A DNA stretch of 64,000 nt from Paranoxybacillus vitaminiphilus (GCF_003259935.1 NZ_QLMH01000003.1:218628-282627), one strand, 5' to 3'. Shown: positions 19,741 through 28,673, numbered from the stretch's first letter. The notes: generated from the letters alone by a model not told the origin. Program-made: numbers and translations.

Positions 19741-19824
19741 ATGGAAACATTAGCAAAAGTGCTGTTTGTATTATGCGGGATATTTTTTGTCATTGGCGTT
19801 ATCTACTTAATGTTTTTTGCATAA
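19741..19824 (+). CDS. 27-aa single-helix membrane peptide
   Basis: An ATG frame of 27 codons lies 11 bases after the DUF350 gene with GAGGGTGAAAAG directly ahead. The peptide starts METLAKV and is otherwise one membrane helix (residues 6-26) ending in FFA. It ends right at an intrinsic terminator, so it is the last gene of the unit. It could be an accessory subunit of the DUF350 protein; that is inference. Confidence 0.6.
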   Translation: METLAKVLFVLCGIFFVIGVIYLMFFA

Positions 19825-19851
19825 GGGTGTCAAAAAAAGACATCCTTTTTT
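19825..19851 (+). terminator. intrinsic terminator after the mutS2 unit
   Basis: GGGTGTC pairs with GACATCC (one G-T pair) across seven A residues and is followed by T residues. Confidence 0.85.
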
Positions 19852-19923
19852 ATTTTAAAAATGAAAAGAATATAATAAAATAATAAATAATCAGAATTAT
19901 CAAAATTAAAAGGAGGGAATATC

Positions 19924-21597
19924 ATGAACAAACCGTGGCTAGCTCATTATCCGCCGCAAATTCCGCATACGATTGATTATCCAAACAAGACATTGCAGCA
20001 ATTTTTGCGGGAGGCAGCTTCACAATTTCCAAACAAAATAGCGATTCATTTTTTAGGAAAGGAGTTAACATTTCAGGAAGTATATAAGCAAGCATTAAAA
20101 CTGGCTAACTACCTTGTGAAGCTTGGATTAAAAAAAGGCGATCGTGTTTCGGTTATGTTGCCGAATTGTCCGCAGGCCGTCATAAGTTATTACGGAGTGT
20201 TGTTGGCAGGGGGAGTTGTTGTTCAAACGAATCCATTATATACAGAAAGAGAGCTGGAGCATCAGCTAAACGACAGCGGGGCAGAAATATTGATTACTTT
20301 AGATTTGCTTTATCCGAAAGCAGTCAAAATGAAAGCGGTAACAAACCTGAAGCATTTGATTATTACTAGTATTAAAGATTACTTGCCTTTTATAAAAAAG
20401 CTTTTTTATCCGCTCGTTCAAAAGAAACAGCAGCAAACCATCGTAAAAGTAAAAGAACAAGAGGACCAGCATTTGTTTTCGAATATCATTGCTTTTACGG
20501 AAGAAAAAGAAATAGAAGTGGATATGGATCCTATAGAAGACATCGCTCTATTGCAATATACTGGAGGAACGACAGGTTTTCCAAAGGCAGCAATGCTTAC
20601 TCATCGTAACTTAATTGCCAATACGCTTATGTGTGCTCATTGGATGTACAAATGTGAAAAAGGAAACGAGTCGATTTTAGGTGTTTTACCTTTTTTCCAT
20701 GTATATGGTATGACTGCAGTCATGAATTTGTCAATTATGGAAGGCTATAAAATGATCTTGCTGCCAAAATTTGATCCGGAAACAACGTTGAAAACCATTC
20801 AAAAGTTAAAACCGACATTATTTCCTGGCGCACCAACGATTTATATTGCTTTACTCAATCATCCGGATTTAAAAAACTATGATCTATCATCAATAAAAGT
20901 ATGTATTAGCGGCTCTGCCCCTTTACCAGTGGAAGTGCAAGAAAAATTTGAGGCTATAACTGGCGGAAAGTTGATTGAGGGATATGGTTTAACAGAAGCT
21001 TCGCCAGTCACACATGCCAACTTTTTATGGGACGGTGAAAGGGTTCGGGGAAGCATCGGTGTTCCATGGCCGGATACGGAAGCAAAAATTATATCATTGG
21101 AAACAGGCGAGGAAGCAAAGGTAAATGAAATCGGTGAACTTGTCGTGCGCGGTCCACAAGTGATGAAGGGGTATTGGAATCAGCCGGTTGAGACGGAAGC
21201 CGTTTTGCGGGATGGTTGGCTGTACACGGGAGATTTAGGATATATGGATGAGAGAGGATATTTCTTTATTGTCGATCGGAAAAAGGATATGATTATTGCA
21301 GGCGGCTATAATATTTATCCGCGTGAAGTGGAAGAAGTGCTGTACGAACATCCGAAAGTTCAAGAAGCGGCCGTCGTCGGTGTCCCTGATGCGTATCGCG
21401 GGGAAACGGTTAAAGCGTTCATCGTATTAAAACAAGGGGAAGACTGCACAACGGAAGAATTGGATCAATTCGCAAGAAGCCGGTTAGCAGCATATAAAGT
21501 GCCGCGAATTTATGAATTTAGGAAAGAATTGCCGAAAACAGCAGTAGGAAAAATATTGCGGCGGGTATTAATAGAAGAAGTGAAAAAACGATCATGA
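19924..21597 (+). CDS. lcfA: long-chain fatty-acid-CoA ligase
   Basis: A 557-residue acyl-CoA synthetase that activates long-chain fatty acids with ATP and CoA. The AMP-binding signature is LLQYTGGTTGFPKAAMLTHR (near residue 210), followed by GYGLTEASP and the hinge/C-terminal motifs YTGDLGYMDERGYFFIVDRK and GYNIYPREVEEVLYEH. Lys in PKTAVGKILRR is the conserved adenylation lysine. The start follows AAAAGGAGGGAATATC. It precedes fadR, fadB and etfBA, as in B. subtilis. Confidence 0.96.
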   Translation: MNKPWLAHYPPQIPHTIDYPNKTLQQFLREAASQFPNKIAIHFLGKELTFQEVYKQALKLANYLVKLGLKKGDRVSVMLPNCPQAVISYYGVLLAGGVVVQTNPLYTERELEHQLNDSGAEILITLDLLYPKAVKMKAVTNLKHLIITSIKDYLPFIKKLFYPLVQKKQQQTIVKVKEQEDQHLFSNIIAFTEEKEIEVDMDPIEDIALLQYTGGTTGFPKAAMLTHRNLIANTLMCAHWMYKCEKGNESILGVLPFFHVYGMTAVMNLSIMEGYKMILLPKFDPETTLKTIQKLKPTLFPGAPTIYIALLNHPDLKNYDLSSIKVCISGSAPLPVEVQEKFEAITGGKLIEGYGLTEASPVTHANFLWDGERVRGSIGVPWPDTEAKIISLETGEEAKVNEIGELVVRGPQVMKGYWNQPVETEAVLRDGWLYTGDLGYMDERGYFFIVDRKKDMIIAGGYNIYPREVEEVLYEHPKVQEAAVVGVPDAYRGETVKAFIVLKQGEDCTTEELDQFARSRLAAYKVPRIYEFRKELPKTAVGKILRRVLIEEVKKRS

Positions 21598-21632
21598 AGA
21601 ACCTGCTGTCTTTTCTTCATAGGTTCTTTCTT
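21597..21632 (+). terminator. candidate terminator after lcfA
   Basis: AAGAACCT pairs with AGGTTCTT across a 16-base loop; the downstream stretch is T-rich but interrupted. It separates lcfA from the fadR promoter. Confidence 0.6.
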
Positions 21633-21650
21633 TATAACATATTTTCTATC

Positions 21651-21706
21651 TTGACAAGATAGAAAGGAAATTTTTAAAATAGAAATATGAATGATTGTTC
21701 ATTCAT
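21651..21706 (+). promoter_or_regulatory. fadR promoter with FadR operator
   Basis: TTGACA (21651-21656) and TAAAAT (21675-21680) are 18 bases apart. Immediately downstream, over the start point, is the palindrome ATGAATGATTGTTCATTCAT (21687-21706), which has both arms of the B. subtilis FadR consensus (TGAATGA ... TCATTCA). FadR released by long-chain acyl-CoA would induce the fadR-fadB-etfBA unit. Confidence 0.9.
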
Positions 21707-21728
21707 ATTTCGAAAGGGAGAATGTGTG

Positions 21729-22310
21729 TTGAAAAGGAATAAACCAAAATATAAGCAAATTATCGAAGCAGCAGTCATTGTCATTGCAGAAAACGGCTAT
21801 CATCAAGCACAAGTTTCAAAGATTGCTAAACAGGCGGGGGTAGCCGACGGGACGATCTATCTTTATTTTAAAAACAAAGAAGATATTCTTATTTCTTTAT
21901 TCCAAGAAAAAATGGGAAGTTTTATTGAGAAAATTCAAAAAGAGATAGGAGGAATCTCAAGCCCGACGGAGAAGTTATATGTGTTGATAGAAAAACATTT
22001 TCAATTGTTGGCAGCTGACCGTCACTTAGCCATTGTTACCCAGCTGGAATTGCGTCAATCGAATAAAGAGCTCCGTTTAAGAATTAACGAAGTGTTAAAA
22101 AGGTATTTGAAAGTCGTTGATGACATTTTAATTGAAGGAATTGAAAAAGGGGAGTTTCGCAAAGACTTGGATGTCCGGTTGGCGAGACAGATGATTTTTG
22201 GGACGATTGACGAAACGGTAACAACATGGGTAATGAATGAGCAAAAGTATGACTTGGTTGCACTAGCCAAGCCGGTTCATCAGTTGCTCACAAAGGGTTG
22301 TGCTGCCTAA
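21729..22310 (+). CDS. fadR: fatty acid degradation regulator FadR (TetR family)
   Basis: A 193-residue TetR repressor. The helix-turn-helix region reads VSKIAKQAGVADGTIYLYFK, closely like B. subtilis FadR (YsiA), and the C-terminal acyl-CoA-binding domain contains VTQLELRQSNKELR and RLARQMIFGTIDETVTTWVM. TTG at 21729 is chosen because GAAAGGGAG lies eight bases upstream and the start LKRNKPKYKQII fits the family; the longer frame would begin inside the operator. The perfect operator ahead of it supports autoregulation. Confidence 0.94.
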   Translation: MKRNKPKYKQIIEAAVIVIAENGYHQAQVSKIAKQAGVADGTIYLYFKNKEDILISLFQEKMGSFIEKIQKEIGGISSPTEKLYVLIEKHFQLLAADRHLAIVTQLELRQSNKELRLRINEVLKRYLKVVDDILIEGIEKGEFRKDLDVRLARQMIFGTIDETVTTWVMNEQKYDLVALAKPVHQLLTKGCAA

Positions 22311-22317
22311 CGAATTT

Positions 22318-22343
22318 TTCCTGCGTTTGTCGATGCGCAGGAA
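22318..22343 (+). other. intercistronic hairpin between fadR and fadB
   Basis: TTCCTGCG pairs perfectly with CGCAGGAA across ten bases. No T run follows, so it is not a typical terminator. It may protect or process the mRNA between the repressor and enzyme genes. Confidence 0.5.
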
Positions 22344-22376
22344 CGGTTGACAACATAGGGGAGGGAGAAGCGAAAG

Positions 22377-23150
22377 ATGGAATTTTTAAAGGTCAATACG
22401 GAGGAGTTTGTTGCTACCATTTCCATTTCACGTCCTCCAGCTAATGCTTTATCATCGGGACTTTTGAAAGAGCTTACAACCGTTCTTGATCAGTTAGAAA
22501 GTGATGAGAGTGTTCGTGTGATTATTCTGCATGGGGAAGGCAGATTCTTTTCCGCGGGTGCGGATATTAAAGAATTTACGACAATCGAATCTGAAGAGAA
22601 AGCGGCAGAACTTGCCCTTGCCGGACAGAAAGTAATGGAGCGGATTGAACAGTTTCCTAAGCCGGTCATTGCAGCGATTCACGGTGCAGCGCTAGGCGGC
22701 GGCTTGGAGTTAGCAATGGGCTGCCATATTCGTCTCGTTACTGAAAATGCCAAATTAGGATTGCCTGAATTGCAGCTTGGGATCATTCCAGGTTTTGCAG
22801 GAACGCAGCGCTTAACCCGCTATGTCGGTTTAGCGAAAGCGGCAGAAATGATGTGGACAGCCGAACCGATTACCGGCAAAGAAGCGGTACAGTGGGGACT
22901 GGCCAACCATGTTGTTCCAGAAGAGCAGCTGTTGGAGGAAGCCAAAACATTGGCGAAAAAAATCGCGCAAAAAAGTCCGATTTCAGTAAGCGCTGTCATT
23001 GAATTGCTGAATGCTTCAAAAACGAAACCGTTCCATGAAGCGGTTCAACGGGAAGCGGATCTTTTCGGCAAAGTGTTTACATCCGAAGATGCAAAAGAAG
23101 GAATTCAAGCTTTCATTGAAAAACGGCCGGCTCAATTCAAAGGAAAGTAA
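22377..23150 (+). CDS. fadB: enoyl-CoA hydratase
   Basis: A 257-residue crotonase-fold enzyme that hydrates trans-2-enoyl-CoA in beta-oxidation. It shows the oxyanion-hole segment GRFFSAGADIKEFT, the crotonase signature IAAIHGAALGGGLELAMGCHIRL and the catalytic region LGLPELQLGIIPGFAGTQRLTR with both Glu residues. The start follows GGGGAGGGAGAAGCGAAAG. It is the ysiB counterpart and should be controlled by FadR. Despite the name it is a single-domain enzyme, not the E. coli multifunctional FadB. Confidence 0.94.
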   Translation: MEFLKVNTEEFVATISISRPPANALSSGLLKELTTVLDQLESDESVRVIILHGEGRFFSAGADIKEFTTIESEEKAAELALAGQKVMERIEQFPKPVIAAIHGAALGGGLELAMGCHIRLVTENAKLGLPELQLGIIPGFAGTQRLTRYVGLAKAAEMMWTAEPITGKEAVQWGLANHVVPEEQLLEEAKTLAKKIAQKSPISVSAVIELLNASKTKPFHEAVQREADLFGKVFTSEDAKEGIQAFIEKRPAQFKGK

Positions 23151-23228
23151 CCATATAAATTATTTTATTATAAATTAACAGAAAATTAAAAACTGAATAA
23201 ATGTTCAACAAAAACTGGAGGGGATTCC

Positions 23229-24002
23229 ATGAACATTTTCGTACTCATGAAACGCACATTTGATACGGAAGAAAAAATCGTCATTAACAATGGCCAAGTT
23301 AGCGAAGACGGCGCTGAATTTATTATTAACCCATACGACGAATATGCAATTGAAGAGGCTATTCAAGTGCGCGATAAGCATGGCGGCGAAATTACAGTCG
23401 TTACTGTCGGCAATGAGGATGCAGAAAAAGAATTGCGCACAGCGTTGGCAATGGGCTGCGATAAAGCGGTATTAATCAATGTAGAAGATGATGTGGAAGA
23501 AAGCGATCAATACACCACAGCAAAAATTCTTGCTGAATATTTAAAAGACAAAAATCCGGATTTAATTTTAGCTGGCAACGTGGCGATTGACGGCGGTTCA
23601 GGACAAGTCGGACCACGTGTTGCCGAATTGCTCGGCATCCCTTATGTGACAACGATTACGAAGCTGGATATTGATGGCGGTAAAGTAATGGTTGTTCGTG
23701 ATGTTGAAGGGGACGAAGAGATTATTGAAACGTCGCTTCCTTTGTTGGTTACTGCTCAGCAAGGGTTAAATGAGCCGCGCTATCCGTCATTGCCAGGCAT
23801 TATGAAGGCAAAGAAAAAGCCGCTTGAAGAGCTTGAGCTGGATGATTTAGACCTTGAAGAAGACGATGTCGAAGCAAAAACAAAAACCATTGAAATTTTC
23901 TTGCCGCCGAAAAAAGAATCAGGAAAAATTTTGCAAGGAGAATTGGCAGACCAAGTCAAAGAACTTGTCTCTCTCTTACACACAGAAGCAAAAGTAATAT
24001 AA
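23229..24002 (+). CDS. etfB: electron transfer flavoprotein beta subunit
   Basis: A 257-residue EtfB, which with EtfA carries electrons from acyl-CoA dehydrogenases to the quinone pool. The AMP/FAD-contact region is LAGNVAIDGGSGQVGPRVAELLGIPYVT, followed by VEGDEEIIETSLPLLVTAQQGLNEPRYPSLPGIMKAKKKP, the conserved recognition loop. The start ATG follows ACTGGAGGGGATTCC. Tightly linked to etfA. Confidence 0.96.
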   Translation: MNIFVLMKRTFDTEEKIVINNGQVSEDGAEFIINPYDEYAIEEAIQVRDKHGGEITVVTVGNEDAEKELRTALAMGCDKAVLINVEDDVEESDQYTTAKILAEYLKDKNPDLILAGNVAIDGGSGQVGPRVAELLGIPYVTTITKLDIDGGKVMVVRDVEGDEEIIETSLPLLVTAQQGLNEPRYPSLPGIMKAKKKPLEELELDDLDLEEDDVEAKTKTIEIFLPPKKESGKILQGELADQVKELVSLLHTEAKVI

Positions 24003-24057
24003 ACCATAGGTGCAATTTGTTGAGGCGTCAACTCATTTCATACGGGGGGATAAAACA

Positions 24058-25035
24058 ATGGCACGCAAAGTCCTTACACTAGCCGAAATTCGTGATGGTT
24101 CATTAAGAAACGTGTCTTTTGAGGCGATTGCTGCAGCAAAAACGATTGCTGACGGCGGAGAAGTCGTGGCGGCATTAGTTGGTGAAAGCGTTCAATCTTA
24201 TGCTGATGAACTAATTTACCGCGGCGCTGATCGAGTAGTAGTTGTTGAAAACGAAAAGCTAAAGAATTACACACCTGACGGTTTTGGTCAAGCGTTAATG
24301 GCAGTCGTTGACGCGGAAAAACCGGAAGGAATTGTGTTCGGTCACACAGCATTAGGAAAAGACTTGTCACCGAAAATCGCAACAAAATTAAATTCAGGGC
24401 TTATTTCCGATGTAATTAGTGTTGAACAAACAGGCGGAAACTTCGTATTTACAAGACCGATTTATTCCGGGAAGGCGTTTGAAAAGAAAATTGCAACCGA
24501 TGGACTCATTTTCGTGACGGTGCGTCCAAATAACATTCCTGCGCTAGAGCGTGATGAATCACGTACAGGAAATGTATCAAGCTTATCTGTTGATATTAAA
24601 GACTTGCGTACAATCGTAAAAGAAATCGTCCGCAAAACAGCTGAAGGCGTCGATTTATCAGAGGCGAAAGTGATCGTTGCCGGCGGCCGCGGCGTAAAGA
24701 GTGCAGAAGGTTTTGAGCCGCTGAAAGAGCTTGCCAATGTATTGGGCGGTGCAGTCGGAGCTTCTCGCGGCGCGTGCGATGCCGGCTATTGCGACTATTC
24801 ATTGCAGATTGGACAAACGGGGAAAGTTGTCACTCCGGACCTTTATATTGCGTGCGGCATTTCCGGTGCAATTCAGCATTTAGCGGGCATGTCTAACTCT
24901 AAAGTGATTGTCGCCATTAACAAAGATCCGGAAGCAAATATTTTCAAAGTGGCGGATTACGGTATTGTCGGCGATTTATTTGAAGTTGTTCCGCTGTTAA
25001 CAGAGGAATTCAAAAAATTAAAAGTTCATTCATAA
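24058..25035 (+). CDS. etfA: electron transfer flavoprotein alpha subunit
   Basis: A 325-residue EtfA. The C-terminal FAD domain contains VIVAGGRGVKSAEGFEPL, LGGAVGASRGACDAGYC, QIGQTGKVVTPDLYIACGIS and GAIQHLAGM, the conserved FAD-binding path. ATG at 24058 after CGGGGGGATAAAACA is preferred to a frame opening at 24010 that would add 16 non-conserved residues. A terminator closes the fatty-acid module. Confidence 0.96.
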   Translation: MARKVLTLAEIRDGSLRNVSFEAIAAAKTIADGGEVVAALVGESVQSYADELIYRGADRVVVVENEKLKNYTPDGFGQALMAVVDAEKPEGIVFGHTALGKDLSPKIATKLNSGLISDVISVEQTGGNFVFTRPIYSGKAFEKKIATDGLIFVTVRPNNIPALERDESRTGNVSSLSVDIKDLRTIVKEIVRKTAEGVDLSEAKVIVAGGRGVKSAEGFEPLKELANVLGGAVGASRGACDAGYCDYSLQIGQTGKVVTPDLYIACGISGAIQHLAGMSNSKVIVAINKDPEANIFKVADYGIVGDLFEVVPLLTEEFKKLKVHS

Positions 25036-25053
25036 CGTTTTCTGTCTAAGAAG

Positions 25054-25089
25054 CGAGCAGAGTTTTTCATCACTCGGCTCGTTTTTTTT
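25054..25089 (+). terminator. intrinsic terminator after etfA
   Basis: CGAGCAGAGT pairs with ACTCGGCTCG (one mismatch) and is followed by eight T residues. Confidence 0.88.
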
Positions 25090-25285
25090 CGGCTGATTAG
25101 AAAAGTAAGGCTTTTACAAAAGGAGAAAGCGAAAGTTAGTCTGAACAGCTGGCAATCCACGAATTTCCTGTAGCATAATTATGATTTTGCAGGAAATATT
25201 AGTAGCGAAACAAAAAATTAGCGTCTTCAACAATTAAATGATATACTTTGCTTACACCAATTAGTCATGAATAGGAGGAATTATA

Positions 25286-25600
25286 ATGGCAATTGTAAGT
25301 GCAACTGATCAAACATTTGCTGCTGAAACGAAAGAGGGTGTTGTATTAGTCGACTTCTGGGCTCCTTGGTGCGGACCGTGCCGAATGATCGCCCCTGTTC
25401 TAGAGGAAGTGGATCAAGAAATGGGAGATAAAGTAAAAGTAGTAAAGGTTAACGTTGACGAAAACCAAGAAACGGCGGCAAAATACGGCGTAATGAGCAT
25501 TCCGACTTTATACGTTTTCAAAAACGGCGAAGTTGTAGATAAAGTAGTCGGCTACCAGCCAAAAGAAGCGCTCGTTCAATTGCTGCAAAAACATGTATAA
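25286..25600 (+). CDS. trxA: thioredoxin
   Basis: A 104-residue thioredoxin, the general protein disulfide reductase. The active site is [11 protein letters not shown] and the cis-proline loop is [10 protein letters not shown]. The start follows AATAGGAGGAATTATA. It is flanked by terminators and so is monocistronic; a TATACT -10-like box lies about 45 bases upstream. Confidence 0.97.
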   Translation: MAIVSATDQTFAAETKEGVVLVDFWAPWCGPCRMIAPVLEEVDQEMGDKVKVVKVNVDENQETAAKYGVMSIPTLYVFKNGEVVDKVVGYQPKEALVQLLQKHV

Positions 25601-25615
25601 TGGCTGCCGGGAAAC

Positions 25616-25650
25616 GGGGTTCAGACTCATCGTCTGAACCCCATTTTGTT
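25616..25650 (+). terminator. intrinsic terminator after trxA
   Basis: A perfect 11-base-pair stem GGGGTTCAGAC/GTCTGAACCCC with a five-base loop is followed by ATTTTGTTT. Confidence 0.92.
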
Positions 25651-25700
25651 TCATCAAAGTGTATAAAGGGATTAAGATAAAAAATAAATGTAAAAAATAG

Positions 25701-25729
25701 TTGACTGGTTAAAAAAAATCATTTATAGT
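25701..25729 (+). promoter_or_regulatory. promoter of the sulfonate operon
   Basis: TTGACT (25701-25706) and TATAGT (25724-25729) are 17 bases apart, a near-consensus sigma-A promoter. It would give an untranslated leader of about 230 bases. Confidence 0.85.
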
Positions 25730-25743
25730 AATATCTAACAAAA

Positions 25744-25847
25744 CCGATAAGAAAAATAGGAATAAAGCTTAGCCGGCTGATCGGACATACCGAAGGTCTT
25801 TGATCACATGGAATCACCATGGATCAAGGACCTTTTTTAGTCCTATT
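25744..25847 (+). promoter_or_regulatory. structured leader with attenuator hairpin, class unassigned
   Basis: The leader holds a long terminator-type hairpin: AAGGTCTTTGATC (25793-25805) pairs with GATCAAGGACCTT (25822-25834), extended by CATGG/CCATG around a five-base loop, then a short T run. Upstream, CCGAT (25744-25748) can pair with ATCGG (25780-25784), and AATAGGA (25755-25761) with TCCTATT (25841-25847) on the far side of the terminator. Transcription is therefore probably attenuated ahead of the sulfonate genes. The S-box (SAM-I) and T-box signature sequences are absent. The rest of the gap to 25968 holds only a ribosome binding site. Confidence 0.55.
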
Positions 25848-25968
25848 AAACCAAGTTTTCATATCGAAATAATCTAAATATACTGCTCGGAACTGCTGAA
25901 AGCATTCGGAATGCAAGTTTTTTAGATGATTCAAACTCGGATTAAAGATGATAAAGGGGGAATAGCTT

Positions 25969-26736
25969 TTGACTGTACATATTCATGTAATGGATAAGTC
26001 TTTCAAAAAAGGTCAGACTGCGGTCCAGGTTCTCCGCGATATCCGCTTGGAACTGGAAGATGGGGAATTCATCACCATCATTGGTCCAAGCGGCTGCGGA
26101 AAAAGCACCTTGTTGAAAATCATTGCTGGACTCGACATGGATTACGAAGGGACTGTTGAAATCAACGGCCTTCCTGTCACAGGCCCGGGAACGGATCAGG
26201 GCTTTGTTTTCCAAGAGCACCGGCTGTTTCCGTGGTTGACGGTTGAGGAAAATATTGCTGCAAATCTGTCGCTGAAAGATCCGGAAACCCGCAAAAGGGT
26301 CGATGAACTGATTCACATTGTTCGATTGAAAGGGTTTGAAAAAGCTTATCCAAAGGAGCTGTCGGGGGGGATGTCGCAGAGAGTGGCGATTGCCAGGGCG
26401 CTGTTAAGAGAACCAAAAATATTATTATTGGATGAACCTTTTGGTGCACTAGACGCATTTACAAGAAAGCATCTGCAGGATGTTCTTTTGGAAATATGGA
26501 GAAAAAAACACATCACGATGGTTTTGGTGACCCATGATTTGGATGAATCTATTTATCTTGGCAATCAGGTCGTGATTATGAAGGCAAAACCAGGATCGAT
26601 CGGCAGAATCATTCCGATCGAATTACCTTTTCCGCGGCAGAGAGCCCATCCGTTGTTCCAGGAAATGCGGCGAAAAGTTTTGAAAGAGTTTGAAACAGCG
26701 GATGAACTGCCACTTATCGAGGGTCTTGGAATCTAG
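25969..26736 (+). CDS. ssuB: aliphatic sulfonate ABC transporter ATP-binding protein
   Basis: A 255-residue importer ATPase of the nitrate/sulfonate/taurine class. Walker A is GPSGCGKST (near residue 43), the Q loop [14 protein letters not shown], signature [16 protein letters not shown] and Walker [23 protein letters not shown] at 25969 follows AAAGGGGGAATAGC. First of five genes whose products together match an Ssu alkanesulfonate utilisation system; that context gives the substrate. Confidence 0.9.
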   Translation: MTVHIHVMDKSFKKGQTAVQVLRDIRLELEDGEFITIIGPSGCGKSTLLKIIAGLDMDYEGTVEINGLPVTGPGTDQGFVFQEHRLFPWLTVEENIAANLSLKDPETRKRVDELIHIVRLKGFEKAYPKELSGGMSQRVAIARALLREPKILLLDEPFGALDAFTRKHLQDVLLEIWRKKHITMVLVTHDLDESIYLGNQVVIMKAKPGSIGRIIPIELPFPRQRAHPLFQEMRRKVLKEFETADELPLIEGLGI

Positions 26737-26755
26737 CATAAGGGGGGAATTTTGG

Positions 26756-27766
26756 ATGCGTAAAAGATTGGTCTTTATTATCTGGCTTATTTTACTTTTT
26801 TCCGGCTGCAGCAGCCAGGATGCCGGCGGCGGGACCAAAAAGGAAAATGTCACCATCCATATAGGAATTCAACAGAGCCTCGGGCCGCTTCTATTAGCGA
26901 AAGAAAAGGGATGGTTTGAAAAAGAATTCGAAAAAGAAGGTGTAAAAGTCAAATGGACCGAGTTTCAAAGCGGACCGCCTCATTTTGAAGCGATGGCCTC
27001 CAATAATCTCGATTTCGGGGTAGTGGGGAATTCTCCTGTTATTTCCGCTCAGGCCGCAGGCATTGCTTTTAAAGAAATCAGCAAAAGCTCCGACGGGGTA
27101 AAAGGAGATGCCATCCTCGTTCCAAAAGGAAGTAAAATCAAGGATTTAAAGGATTTAAAAGGGAAGAAAATTGCGGTGGCTAAAGGCAGCAGCGGTTTCA
27201 ATTTTTTATATGAAGCACTTGAGCGTGCTGGATTGAAAGCGTCCGATGTGGAAATGATCCAGTTGCAGCCGGATGAAGCCCAAGCGGCTTTTGACACCCG
27301 CAAAGTGGATGCCTGGGCAATTTGGGAGCCGTATATTTCCTATGAAACGATTATAAACAAAGCAAAGGTGCTGGCAGACGGTGAAACGCTGAATGTTTAT
27401 TCGCCTGGTTTTATCGTTGCACGTTCTAAATTTACGGAGGAGCATCCGGATTTAACCGTTCAATTTTTAAAGGTGTATGAAAAGGCGCGCCGCTGGCAGA
27501 ATGAGAATTTTGACGAAGCAGTTTCTATTTATGCGAGAGCGAAAAAGCTGGATGAGAAAGTGGTCGCACGTTCGCTGCGCAACAACCCACCGTTAAATGA
27601 ACCGATTACAGACGACATTATCAAGGCGCAGCAAAAAACCGCCGATTTTCAATATTCGCAAAAAGTGATCAAAACGAAAATTGATACAAGTAAAGTGGTC
27701 GATAACCAGTATATTAAAAAAGCATTACAGGAACTAAAGAAAGAGGGTGAAGACAAAAATGGCTAA
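26756..27766 (+). CDS. ssuA: sulfonate-binding lipoprotein
   Basis: A 336-residue substrate-binding protein. A signal sequence ends in the lipobox LLFSGC, so it should be a lipoprotein on the outer face of the membrane. IGIQQSLGPLLLAKEKGWFEKEF, FGVVGNSPVISAQAAG and the DLKGKKIAVAKGSSGFNFLYEAL stretch are typical of SsuA/NMT1-like binders. ATG at 26756 follows GGGGGGAATTTTGG. The 3' end overlaps ssuC by eight bases. Confidence 0.92.
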   Translation: MRKRLVFIIWLILLFSGCSSQDAGGGTKKENVTIHIGIQQSLGPLLLAKEKGWFEKEFEKEGVKVKWTEFQSGPPHFEAMASNNLDFGVVGNSPVISAQAAGIAFKEISKSSDGVKGDAILVPKGSKIKDLKDLKGKKIAVAKGSSGFNFLYEALERAGLKASDVEMIQLQPDEAQAAFDTRKVDAWAIWEPYISYETIINKAKVLADGETLNVYSPGFIVARSKFTEEHPDLTVQFLKVYEKARRWQNENFDEAVSIYARAKKLDEKVVARSLRNNPPLNEPITDDIIKAQQKTADFQYSQKVIKTKIDTSKVVDNQYIKKALQELKKEGEDKNG

Positions 27767-28613
27767 AACAACGATGACAGCAGAGCAGCCAAACCTCCAA
27801 AAGGAATCGGTAAGAAGGACTGACGTTTTTAAGGATGCCGGATTTAAGGAAGGTTTGAAAAGAGGAGTATCAGGGCTTATCTTACCTTTCCTCCTATTTG
27901 CTGTCTGGCAGATCGTCGGGTCGCTCGGATTCGTTTCCAAAACAGTGTTGCCGACGCCGGTGGATATTGTGCTGGCCTTTAAGAATTTGATTGTTTCAGG
28001 AGAGCTGTTTACCCATTTAAAAATCAGCGTCCTCCGTGCAATAGCAGGATTTTTATTGGGAGCGGGCCTAGGGCTTGCAGCAGGCATAGCCGTTGGTTTT
28101 TCGACTAAAACGGAAGGTGTGCTGAACCCGAGCCTGCAGATGCTGCGGACCATTCCTCATCTGGCGGTTGCGCCGCTCTTTATCTTATGGTTTGGCTTTG
28201 GGGAAGTGTCCAAAACGTTATTAATCGCCAAAGGTGCGTTTTTTCCGATTTATGTGAATACGTTTCTTGGTATACGCGAAGTGGATGCAAAGCTGTTTGA
28301 TGTAGCGCGCATTCTCGATTTTAGCAAATGGAAACAAATAAAGCTGCTCATCCTGCCTTCCGCTCTTCCGAATATCTTATTGGGCATCCGTTTATCTCTC
28401 GGAGCTGCGTGGCTGGCGCTGGTCGTTGCTGAACTGATGGGGGCGACAGAGGGAGTAGGCTATATGATGATGGATGCCAGACAGTTCAGCAACACCGATA
28501 TTGTCTTTGTCGGGATTATCATTTTCGCAGTGGTCGGAAAACTGACAGATTCATTTGTTCGCTTATTGGAAACACGCTTGCTCAAATGGCAGGATACCTA
28601 TAGTGGTAGATAA
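27759..28613 (+). CDS. ssuC: sulfonate ABC transporter permease
   Basis: A 284-residue permease with about six membrane helices and an EAA-type loop (DVARILDFSKWKQIKLLILPSALPN). It starts inside the end of ssuA at ATG 27759, with AGAGGGTGA ahead; a GTG at 27747 is possible but poorly spaced. It forms the membrane channel with the ssuB ATPase. Confidence 0.92.
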   Translation: MAKTTMTAEQPNLQKESVRRTDVFKDAGFKEGLKRGVSGLILPFLLFAVWQIVGSLGFVSKTVLPTPVDIVLAFKNLIVSGELFTHLKISVLRAIAGFLLGAGLGLAAGIAVGFSTKTEGVLNPSLQMLRTIPHLAVAPLFILWFGFGEVSKTLLIAKGAFFPIYVNTFLGIREVDAKLFDVARILDFSKWKQIKLLILPSALPNILLGIRLSLGAAWLALVVAELMGATEGVGYMMMDARQFSNTDIVFVGIIIFAVVGKLTDSFVRLLETRLLKWQDTYSGR

Positions 28614-28673
28614 CCCGAGTTCTAGTTGTTCTTTAAATCGGTTTTTTAATAAATAAAAAGGAGTAGGGTGAAA

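Noticed and set aside
23193-23213. Possible FadR box before etfB (TGAATAAATGTTCA)
   Set aside because: The half sites are too close and too short to match the 18-base FadR consensus.
25744-25847. SAM-I riboswitch (S box) or T box ahead of the sulfonate operon
   Set aside because: The conserved core sequences of both classes are missing; only a terminator hairpin and short pairings are visible.
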